Assembly: GCA_963710135.1 (NCBI GenBank)
Contig: CAVPYY010000006.1
Location: 930,001-994,000, forward strand
DNA from: SG8-30 sp963710135
Lineage (GTDB): Bacteria; Pseudomonadota; Gammaproteobacteria; Steroidobacterales; Steroidobacteraceae
Length of the DNA stretch: 64,000 nucleotides
Reading direction: 5' to 3'
This document shows, piece after piece, positions 17,124-24,742 of the stretch. Each line of letters begins with the position of its first letter. Position 1 is the stretch's first letter. The translations under genes were made by a program, and so were the position numbers. The notes under the pieces are model-generated. The model was given only the letters and a program-made list of their open reading frames with translations, was not told the origin of the DNA and did not search any database.

Positions 17124-18598
17124 GTGAAATACGCCGTTTGTTTCGTGACCGCGGAACTCGCGCCGCTCGCCAAGGCGGGCGGCCTTGCGGATGTGGCCGG
17201 GTCGCTGACCACCCTGCTGCACCGCGCGGGCCACGACCTGCTGACTTTCCTGCCGCTGTACGCCCCGCTGGCGCGCGAGAGTCTGTCGATCGAGCCGGTG
17301 ATCGGGCTGTCCGGCCTCAGCGCAACGATCGGCAGCAACCGCTACCGCTACTCGATCCTGCGCGGCCGGCGCGGCGGCGGTCTGCCGGACATCATGCTGG
17401 TGGATTGCAAGCGGCTGTTCGATCGTCCGACGCTGTACGGCGATGGCCCCGACGAACACCACAGGTTCCTGCTGCTGTGTCGCGCCGCCCTGGAAGGCTG
17501 CCGCCGGCTGGGCTTCGCCCCGGACATCATGCATTGCCACGACTGGCACACCGCGGTGCTGCCGCTGTGGCTGCGTTCGTCCTGCGCGTCGGAAGCGCTG
17601 TTCGAGCGGACGCGCAGCATCCTCACTATTCACAACCTCGGCTACCAGGGCGTCATTCCAGCGAGTGCGGCCGCCGATCTCGGTCTCGGCGCCACGAGCG
17701 CCCTGCTCGACCAGCCGGACCTGGCGCAAGGCCGCATCAATCTGCTGCGCCACGGACTGCGCGACGCGGACCTGGTGAGCACGGTCAGCCCGACCTATGC
17801 GCGGGAAATCTGCACGCCCGAGCAAGGCATGGGGCTCGATGGCGTGCTGCGCGAACGGGGCGACGCGATCGTCGGCATCCTGAACGGCGCCGACTACGAC
17901 GTCTGGAGCCCGGAGCGCGACGTGCTGCTGCCCCACCGGTTCTCGCCGGCGGACCTCGCCGGCAAGCGAGCGATGCGGGCAGCCCTGTGCGCGCGGCTCG
18001 GCCTGGACCACGACCCACGCCGGCTGCTCGTCGGGATCGTGTCGCGGCTGGCCTGGCAGAAGGGCTTCGACCTGCTGTTCGACGTGCTGCCAGCCGAGCT
18101 GTCGGCGGGCCGGCTGTCGCTCGCGGTGCTGGGCGCCGGTGAACCGGAGTACGAGCGGTTCTTCGAGGGCATCGCCCGCGCCCATCCCGAGCGGGCGTTC
18201 GTACAGCCGGGGCTACGACGACGAACTCGCGCACTGGATCGAGGCCGGTTGCGACGCGTTCCTGATGCCCTCGCGCTACGAGCCCTGCGGGCTCAACCAG
18301 CTCTACAGCCTGCGCTACGGCACCGTGCCGATCGTGCGCCGCACCGGCGGGCTCGCGGACTCGGTCGAGCATTTCGATCCCGCGCAGCGGCCGCGGCACC
18401 GGAGTCGTGTTCAATGACGCCGACACGCCGGCCGTGCGCTGGGCGCTCGATACTGCGATCGACTGGCACCGGCAGCCCGAGCTGTGGGCGGGGCTCGTCG
18501 CGAACGGCATGCGCCAGGACTTCTCCTGGGCGCTGCAGTTCGAGCGCTATCTGGAACTCTACGCGGCGGCGCTGAGCCGCCCGCGCCGGAGCGTCTAG
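17124..18598 (+). CDS. glgA: glycogen synthase GlgA (two frame changes)
   Basis: GT5 glycogen synthase, which adds glucose from ADP-glucose to the growing alpha-1,4-glucan. The start is GTG (VKYAVCFVTAELAPLAKAGGLADV), containing the KxGGL ADP-binding loop. Family blocks in order are MHCHDWHTAVLPLWL, LTIHNLGYQG, GIVSRLAWQKGFDLL, then GCDAFLMPSRYEPCGLNQLYSLRYGTVPIVR. The frame changes near 18200 (a two-base loss would restore FVYSRGYDDEL) and near 18385, then ends WALQFERYLELYAAAL. The total of about 490 residues is normal. It is separated from glgC by a lipoprotein gene on the opposite strand. Confidence 0.9.
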
Positions 18599-19098
18599 AC
18601 CTGGTCGTCGCGCTGCTCGGTCAGCGACCGCAGCGGAATGGACCCCGTCTCGACGAATGGAACCGTCCGCAACAGCCCGAGGCTGGTGCGCAGCTTGCCG
18701 CTGATGCGGTAGTCGATCGACTCGCGGCGTGCGCCATTGTCCTGCGACAGCAGCTTGAGCAGCACGGTCGCGGCATTGGCCGTGATCATCATGTCGAACT
18801 CGGCCTCGCCGTAGGCCGGCACTTCGAACTGCTGCGCGCTCAGGCCGGTCGCGAATCTTTCTCCGCCCAGGTCGAAGTCAACGGTGAGGCCGCGGACGGG
18901 CAACGCGAGATCGTTGGGATTCTGCACGCGCAGCTTGACCAGCAGCCGCTGCTCGAACAGGGTCGCCTGCTGCATCTGCAGGCTGACCAGCGACAGCCGC
19001 GGCGTCTCCAGCTTGGGCAGTATGGCCGAGCAGCCGGCCGCCAGCAGCGCGCAGCACAACAGCAGCGCAGTGGGTCGTATCGCAGCGGTCGGCAACAT
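18595..19098 (-). CDS. LEA type 2 (WHy domain) lipoprotein
   Basis: 167 residues. The signal sequence ends in the lipobox LLAAGCS. The mature part carries a late-embryogenesis-abundant type 2/WHy fold, with the typical LLVKLRVQNPNDLALPVRGL stretch. Bacterial members are small envelope or stress proteins of unclear function. The start is ATG at 19098 with GAGGAG 7 bases upstream. It overlaps the glgA stop by 4 bases in convergent orientation and follows glgC on the same strand after 59 bases, so it may be read from the glgC promoter. Confidence 0.8.
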   Translation of the reverse strand: MLPTAAIRPTALLLCCALLAAGCSAILPKLETPRLSLVSLQMQQATLFEQRLLVKLRVQNPNDLALPVRGLTVDFDLGGERFATGLSAQQFEVPAYGEAEFDMMITANAATVLLKLLSQDNGARRESIDYRISGKLRTSLGLLRTVPFVETGSIPLRSLTEQRDDQV

Positions 19099-19157
19099 CT
19101 CGATCTCCTCGCGAACGCGCTGCGCCGACGCGGCGACAGCCTGATCAGGCTGCACGC

Positions 19158-20429
19158 CTAGGTTTCGGCCTTCAGCATGGCCTGCGTCACCAGCACCACG
19201 CCGCGCCGGGTGACGAAGAAGCGCCGCGCGTCCTCGGCGGCGTCGTAGCCGATCACCGTGCCGTCCGGCACCTCGCAGTACTCGTCGATGACCGCACGCT
19301 GGATGCGGCAATCGGCGCCGATGCGCGCGTGGTTCAGCACGACCGCGCGCTCGACCAGCGAACGCTCTTCCACCCGCACGCCGGAGAACAGCACCGACTC
19401 GCGCACGGCAGCGCCGGAGATGACGCAACCGCCCGAGACCAGCGAGTTCACCGCGCAGCCCGCGTCGGCCGTCGTCGTCGAGCACGAACTTCGCCGGCGG
19501 ATGCTGCTCCTGGTAGGTCCAGATCGGCCACTGCTAGTCGTACAGGTTGAGCTCGGGCGACACGTAGGTGAGTTCCAGGTTGGCGTCGTAGAACGCATCG
19601 ACATTGCCCACGTCGCGCCAGTAGCTCTGCGCGCGCGTCTTCACGTCCTGGAACGGATAGGCGTACACCGCGCGCTTGTGAATGGCCGCGGGGATGATGT
19701 TGCGGCCGAAGTCGTGCGCCGAGTCCGGATTGAAGGCATCCTCCTCGAGCAGCCGCTCGAGCAGGCGTGTCTTGAACACGTAGATGCCCATCGAGGCCAG
19801 CGCCACGTCGTCGCGCCCGGGAATGGGGTCCGGCTCGGCCGGCTTCTCGGCGAAGCGCATGATCTTGTTGTCCTCGGCGACGGTCATCACGCCGAACTCG
19901 CGCGCCTCGAGCCTGGCACCTCGACCACGCCCACCGTGATGTCCGCGCCCTTCTCGACGTGGTGCGCGATCATCGGACCGTAGTCCATCTTGTAGACGTG
20001 GTCGCCGGCGAGCACCAGCACGTGCATCGGCCGGTGGTCGCGGATGTAGTCCAGGTTCTGGAACACCGCGTCGGCAGTGCCCCGGTACCAGTGTTCGCCC
20101 ACCTGCTGCTGCGCGGGAATGACGTCGACGAACTCGCCGAACTCGCCGCGCAGGTAGGACCAGCCACGCTGCACGTGCTGGATCAGCGAATGCGCCTTGT
20201 ACTGGGTCAGCACCGCGATCTGGCGGATGCCGGAGTTCACGCAGTTGGACAGCACGAAATCGATGATGCGGAACTTGCCGCCGAACGGGGTGGCGGGCTT
20301 GCAGCGATTGGCCGTCAGGTCCTTCAGCCGCTCGCCGCGGCCGCCCGCCATGATCACGGCCAGGGTGCCGCCTGTGAGACGGCTGACGAATCGCCCCGAG
20401 CGGCGCCGGGACTGGTTTGGTGACTCCAT
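19158..20429 (-). CDS. glgC: glucose-1-phosphate adenylyltransferase GlgC (two frame changes and an in-frame amber codon)
   Basis: Makes ADP-glucose from ATP and glucose-1-phosphate, the committed step of bacterial glycogen synthesis. The N-terminus carries MAGGRGERLKDLTANRCKPA, followed by FRIIDFVLSNCVNSGIRQI and LAGDHVYKMDYGPMI. A frame change near 19920 leads into REFGVMTVAEDNKIMRFAEK. After PELNLYD there is a TAG (19534-19536) exactly where homologues continue into WPIWTYQEQHPPAKFV, which is present immediately after the stop. Another change near 19480 restores NSLVSGGCVISG and the C-terminal beta-helix to the end at 19158. Sequence error is the simplest explanation; if real, the enzyme would lack its C-terminal domain. 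The start is ATG at 20429. Confidence 0.88.
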
Positions 20430-20533
20430 GCTGAATCCGCGCTGCTGACCTGCTCCCAATGCTACCGGCGACGGCAGCCCGACTCACGGGTAGTTCACGA
20501 AAGAATGCGCTGGCGGGAACTTGCGGCGACCGC

Positions 20534-20561
20534 TTGACTATTATTGAGTTAGTAATACTAT
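20534..20561 (+). promoter_or_regulatory. promoter of the padR operon with internal palindrome
   Basis: TTGACT (20534-20539) and TACTAT (20556-20561) are spaced by 16 bases. The palindrome TAGTAATACTA (20550-20560) overlaps the -10 box and would suit autoregulation by the PadR product, which is an inference. The stretch is AT-rich against its surroundings. Confidence 0.6.
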
Positions 20562-20588
20562 TCACCTCATAGGGTACGGAAACTGATC

Positions 20589-20999
20589 ATGGGTGGAGAT
20601 AGCGATACTGGCGACTCGCCCGCGGCCGACTCGGGCCCGGACGCGCTGGATCGCAAGTTTCAGCGCGAAATGAGCGCCGGCCTGGTCGGCCTGGTACTGC
20701 TGGCTCTGCTCGATCGGGCCGAGGAAGACCTGTACGGCTACCAGATCGCCAAGCGCCTGCAGGGCGAGGACGAATCGGTGACGCTGGTCAAGCAAGGCGC
20801 CCTGTACCCGGTGCTGCGCACCCTGTCGGCCGCCGGACTGCTGGCGAGCCGCGTGGTGCCCTCGTATTCGGGTCCGCCGCGGCGCTACTACCGCATCACA
20901 CCGGAAGGCCGTAAGGCGCTCGCCCGCTGGCGCCAGCTGTGGCACGGCACGCGCGATTTCATCAACGAGTTCACGGATATCGGGGGACAGGGAACATGA
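20589..20999 (+). CDS. PadR family transcriptional regulator
   Basis: 136 residues with a winged helix-turn-helix of the PadR type: GLVLLALLDRAEEDLYGYQI, then the recognition region and SGPPRRYYRITPEGRKAL, which forms the wing. PadR proteins are dimeric repressors of stress or membrane-protein genes. Its stop overlaps the start of the next gene (ATGA at 20996-20999). A palindrome at the operon's own -10 box suggests autoregulation. The inducer is unknown. Confidence 0.88.
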   Translation: MGGDSDTGDSPAADSGPDALDRKFQREMSAGLVGLVLLALLDRAEEDLYGYQIAKRLQGEDESVTLVKQGALYPVLRTLSAAGLLASRVVPSYSGPPRRYYRITPEGRKALARWRQLWHGTRDFINEFTDIGGQGT

Positions 21000-21899
21000 A
21001 CACCAGGGCGGCGCCACGCTCCATCGAGCAGTATCTGAAGGCACTGCGCGAGTCATTGGCCGGTGAAGACCCGGCGCTGCTGCAGGACGCGCTCTATGAC
21101 GCGGAGGAATACCTGCGCGCCGAACTGGCCGCCCACCCCGGCAAGAGCGAGGCGGACGTGCTCGAGTTGATCGCGAGCACCTACGGCGCGCCGGACGAAG
21201 TGGCGGAGGCCTACCGGGCGACCGAGCAGCAGGTCCGCACGGCGCTCGCGCCGATGAAACCCAAGGAGCACCGCACCGCGCTCGGCCGTTTCTTCGGCGT
21301 CTACGGCGATGCGCGGGCCTGGACGGCGCTCTTTTACTGCCTGCTGGCGCTGGTCACGGGGATCTTCTATTTCACCGCGACCGTGACCGGACTGTCGGTC
21401 TCCGCCGGGCTTGCAATCCTGATCGTCGGCATTCCCTTCTTCCTGCTGTTCATCGGCTTCTGCCGGGTGCTGGCGCTGGCCGAGGGCCGCCTGGTCGAGG
21501 GCCTGCTCGGGCAGCGCATGCCGCGCCGCCCGCCCTACCCGCAGAAGCAGAAGCCTCTGGGCACGCGCATCAAGGACATGCTGGTGGACGCCCGTACCTG
21601 GACGACGCTCTTGTACTTCGTGCTGATGCTGCCGCTCGGCGTCATCTATTTCACCGTCGCCGTGACCGGCGTCGCCGCTCGGCCTCGGCCTGATCGTCAG
21701 CCCGGTGCTCGGGCCAATGACCGGCGGCGGAATCTACATGGACGGCGTGTATCACACTTCGGAACCTTGGCTTGCGCCGCTGTGGATCGCGCTCGGCATA
21801 CTGGTGCTCACGACGCTGCTGCACCTGGTGCGCGGAATCGGCAAGATGCACGGCGGCATAGCCAAGCACCTGCTGGTGGCCCAGACCGGAGTCGAATGA
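20996..21899 (+). CDS. HAAS-domain membrane protein (one frame change)
   Basis: About 300 residues. The N-terminal 70-80 residues (SIEQYLKALRESLAGEDPALLQ) form the HAAS/DUF1700-like helical domain that typically accompanies PadR regulators. Membrane helices follow in two similar units, each introduced by an ARAWTALFYCLLAL or ARTWTTLLYFVLML segment. These are reminiscent of putative sensor domains and suggest an internal duplication. Near 21672 the frame changes; the continuation LIVSPVLGPMTGGGIYMDGV to the stop at 21899 completes the second unit. It is coupled to padR by ATGA. PadR-HAAS pairs are known as regulator plus partner; the signal here is unknown. Confidence 0.75.
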
Positions 21900-21903
21900 G
21901 CCG

Positions 21904-22482
21904 ATGTTACTGATCCTTGCGACCGCGGTTCTCGCCGCGGCCGCCGCCCCCGGGTTGGCGCCGCCTGCCGCGCCGCCGCCCGCTTGTGGTGCGGACGGCG
22001 GCTTCCTTACCGCGCGCCTGCGCGGTTCGATCGATGTCGAGATCGACTGGCGGGGCGCAGAACTCGAATGCGCCGGAATGTCCCGCCCGGATGGTCTCGG
22101 CATCAGGCTGCGCTTCGCCGGAACGCTGGCCGACGGGCGGCATCTGGCCATCGTCTTCGCGCCGCCGCGACTGGCGGAGGGAGCGCACGCACGCGCGGTG
22201 GCGGTGAACGTCACGGTGCTCGACGAGTCGGGCGAAGACGTGTACGGAACGCTCGGCGAGGAACGCTGTCTGCTCGACGAGGTCGAGCAGCGCCGCCTGG
22301 CCGACCCGGCCGGGGGCGGACGCGCCTGGGCAGTGCAGGGTCGCGGCTTCTGCACCGCGCCCGCGCGCTCGCTTGCGGGCGATGGCGCCGTACTGTTGAC
22401 GCGCTTCGACTTCCTGGGGCAGGTCGTGTTTCGCGACGACGCTCCGCTTCTGCCGGCGGCAGCGGATGAGGCGGCGCCATGA
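21904..22482 (+). CDS. secreted hypothetical protein
   Basis: 192 residues that I do not recognise. It begins with a signal-like hydrophobic segment rich in Ala and Pro and ending near Cys28. It has four cysteines in the mature part and a predicted beta-rich character. It starts 5 bases after the HAAS gene and overlaps the DUF192 gene by 4 bases, so it belongs to the same operon. Periplasmic location is an inference. Confidence 0.6.
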   Translation: MLLILATAVLAAAAAPGLAPPAAPPPACGADGGFLTARLRGSIDVEIDWRGAELECAGMSRPDGLGIRLRFAGTLADGRHLAIVFAPPRLAEGAHARAVAVNVTVLDESGEDVYGTLGEERCLLDEVEQRRLADPAGGGRAWAVQGRGFCTAPARSLAGDGAVLLTRFDFLGQVVFRDDAPLLPAAADEAAP

Positions 22483-22973
22483 GAGCCACGACGGTCCTCG
22501 GTATCGTTCTTGCTTGCGCCCTCGCGACCGCCTCGCCGTGGGCGGTCGCCGAGGAGCACGGCGAGCCGCTGCAGCGCTTCCCGCAGACCACCATCAGGGT
22601 CGCGACGCCGACCGCTGAACACAGTTTCCGGGTATGGGTCGCCGACACCCCCTCGCGGCGCACGCAGGGCCTGATGTACGTCCGCTCCCTCAATCCCGAC
22701 CGCGGCATGTTGTTCGTGTTTGACCGGCCGCAGTACGCCTCCTTCTGGATGCGCAACACCTACATATCCCTCGACCTGCTGTTCATCGCGGCCGATGGCC
22801 GGGTCACCAACGTCAGCGAGCGCGCCGTGCCACTGTCCACGAGCACCATGGACTCGGCGAGCCCCGTGCTCGGGGTGCTGGAACTGGCCGCGGGCGTGGT
22901 CGAGCGCCTCGGAATCGCCGCGGGTGACCGGATCATCCACCCGGCGTTTACCGGCAGTGCAACGCCGGATTGA
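22479..22973 (+). CDS. DUF192 family periplasmic protein
   Basis: 164 residues with an N-terminal signal peptide ending near ATASPWAVAEE. The DUF192 core is clear: RRTQGLMYVRSLNPDRGMLF, FWMRNTYISLDLLFI and VLELAAGVVERLGIAAGDRI. Members are small secreted beta-barrel proteins of unknown function. It is the last gene of the PadR operon, joined by an ATGA overlap. No terminator is obvious after it. Confidence 0.88.
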   Translation: MRATTVLGIVLACALATASPWAVAEEHGEPLQRFPQTTIRVATPTAEHSFRVWVADTPSRRTQGLMYVRSLNPDRGMLFVFDRPQYASFWMRNTYISLDLLFIAADGRVTNVSERAVPLSTSTMDSASPVLGVLELAAGVVERLGIAAGDRIIHPAFTGSATPD

Positions 22974-23112
22974 GCGAGGCACTTCGGTTTTGTCGGCTAT
23001 CGCCCCTGCTGGCGCTTCCGCTATGATCTCCGCGAAGGGATTATTGAACCGCTTTCAGCGCGCCCCGGCAGAACAACAGCGCGCCGGTTCGCTTGCAACC
23101 AGGAGACCCTGC

Positions 23113-24195
23113 ATGAACAAGGCAATTGCCCTCGGCGTAGCGGCAGCCATCGGGCTCGCCAGCCTGCCGGCCACGGCCGGCGATACGGCCGGGATGAAGT
23201 ATCTGGTGTTCCCGAAGCTGGAGGCCGCCTGGGTCGATGCCGACCGCAATGTCGACGATGGCTACCAGTTCGGCGTCGGCGCCGGCGTGGGACTCAGCGA
23301 GAAGTGGAACGTCGAACTCAACCTGTTCAAGGGGTTCCATGACGGCCCGCCGTCGACCGGCAACCTCGAAATCACGGGTTTCTCGGTGAACGGCCTGCGC
23401 ATCTTCTACCCCGAAGCCAAGGCCTCGCCGTTCTTCAGCATCGGTACCGGGCTGCTGTCGAAGGATCTCGCGATCGGTGGGCGCACCGAGGATGCCATGG
23501 TGGAAGCCGGTCTCGGCCTGCTGATCGATGCGTTCGAGAAGGACGACGGCTCACGCAAGCTGCAGATCCGCCCGGAAGTGCGCGCACGGGTCGATTTCGC
23601 CGACTCCAGCGACGCCAGCAACCTGTCCGACTTCATCGCCGGCATCGGCTTCCAGTATGCGTTCGGCCCGGCTCGCGCGGCACCGCCACCGCCCCCGCCG
23701 CCCCCGCCGCCGGCCGAGGAGCCGCCCCCGCCGCCCCCGCCGCCGGCCGCACCGGTGGATACGGACGGCGACGGTGTGTACGACGACAAGGACCGCTGCC
23801 CGAACACGCCCCGCGGCACCAAGGTGGACGAGATCGGCTGCTTCGTGCAGGTGACGCTGGCATTGAACTTCGAGACCAACTCCGCGGCGCTGACGGCGTC
23901 GGACCGCGCGGAACTCGAGAGCGCGATCGCCGCCATCAAGACCGTTCCCGCGGACGTCGCGGCCGGGATCAGCTACGAGGTGGCCGGGCACACCGACAGC
24001 GTGGGGCGCGACGCCTACAATCAGGCGCTGTCCGAACGGCGCGCCGCGACCGTGCGCGATTACATGGTCGATGCGGGTATCCCGGCGAGCCAGCTGAACG
24101 CCGTCGGCTACGGCGAGAGCGAGCCGACCGCATCGAACGACACCCCGGAAGGTCGCGCCGCTAACCGAAGAGTGGTCATCACCGCCAAGCGTTGA
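23113..24195 (+). CDS. OmpA family outer-membrane protein
   Basis: 360 residues. An N-terminal signal peptide ends at PATAG. An eight-strand-type beta-barrel of about 165 residues follows, then a Pro-rich linker (two runs of 8-10 prolines), a calcium-binding thrombospondin-3-like DTDGDGVYDDKDRCPNTP motif, and a C-terminal OmpA domain (NFETNSAALTASDR, VAGHTDSVGRDAYN) that binds peptidoglycan. It anchors the outer membrane to the cell wall. AGGAG lies 9 bases upstream of the ATG and a TATGAT box near 23018. A strong hairpin follows the stop. The gene is intact. Confidence 0.92.
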   Translation: MNKAIALGVAAAIGLASLPATAGDTAGMKYLVFPKLEAAWVDADRNVDDGYQFGVGAGVGLSEKWNVELNLFKGFHDGPPSTGNLEITGFSVNGLRIFYPEAKASPFFSIGTGLLSKDLAIGGRTEDAMVEAGLGLLIDAFEKDDGSRKLQIRPEVRARVDFADSSDASNLSDFIAGIGFQYAFGPARAAPPPPPPPPPPAEEPPPPPPPPAAPVDTDGDGVYDDKDRCPNTPRGTKVDEIGCFVQVTLALNFETNSAALTASDRAELESAIAAIKTVPADVAAGISYEVAGHTDSVGRDAYNQALSERRAATVRDYMVDAGIPASQLNAVGYGESEPTASNDTPEGRAANRRVVITAKR

Positions 24196-24201
24196 GTTCG
24201 A

Positions 24202-24231
24202 GGGGCCGGGCGCCGTCCAGCGCCCGGCCCC
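24202..24231 (+). terminator. hairpin terminator after the OmpA gene
   Basis: A perfect 12-bp stem (GGGGCCGGGCGC with GCGCCCGGCCCC) and a 6-base loop, 6 bases after the stop codon. The following bases GTCGTT are only weakly T-rich. Confidence 0.65.
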
Positions 24232-24742
24232 GTCGTTGCCGCGGCGGGCCGGCCCGCCGCCCTACCACCCCCCCCGCTTCCGGGATGCACGAAGGCACGG
24301 TGGCAAGTCCCGCAAATCTGCGTACTTTCCTTACTGTTTTCAGTAGCTAAGCGCGGATCGGGCCCGAGCTGTACTGGACTGATTGGCATTCGCGTCGGGC
24401 CAGGAGTGTTGCCCGCACGCTACGCAGCCGCTGTTGCCAACGCACCACAATCCCGGCCTCGACCCACCATCTCGTTGCACTGCGGCACGGATTGCCTGTC
24501 CGGTCAAGCGCTTGCGGCGCGCCGCCGGACGCGTCCCGGCATGTTGCTTTTTTGCCTTAGCGCTTCTCATTGGCAGCAAAGGTGTCTATGATCGGCGCCA
24601 CACTCAGGCCCCAACTCGTGTGTGACGCGTGTGCGTGACGTCACGGTTTGGAGCTACGGGAAGTACCCAGGGGTGGGATGAGGCGACCTTGGTCGGGTCG
24701 TCGCTTGATTCCAACACTACAAACCTCTTCGAGGAGGACTGA
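24232..24742 (+). promoter_or_regulatory. long leader region of the TonB receptor gene
   Basis: About 510 bases with no convincing gene; the open frames here have no recognisable product. A TATGAT -10-like box at 24587-24592 would give a leader of about 145 bases. Within it is the perfect 12-bp palindrome CGTGACGTCACG (24634-24645), preceded by a related GTGTGACGCG. A GAGGAGG ribosome-binding site precedes the ATG at 24743. The palindrome may be an operator for the receptor gene, but the regulator is unknown. Confidence 0.45.

Noticed and set aside
19534..19536. Amber codon in glgC as pyrrolysine or programmed readthrough
   Set aside because: No pyrrolysine context or readthrough signal is visible, and the gene has other obvious errors.
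23690..23757. Proline runs in the OmpA gene as a DNA repeat element
   Set aside because: CCGCCC repeats simply encode the common Pro-rich linker of OmpA proteins and preserve the frame.
24383..24625. Small open frames in the TonB receptor leader
   Set aside because: No ribosome-binding site and no recognisable sequence; one ends across the likely -10 box.
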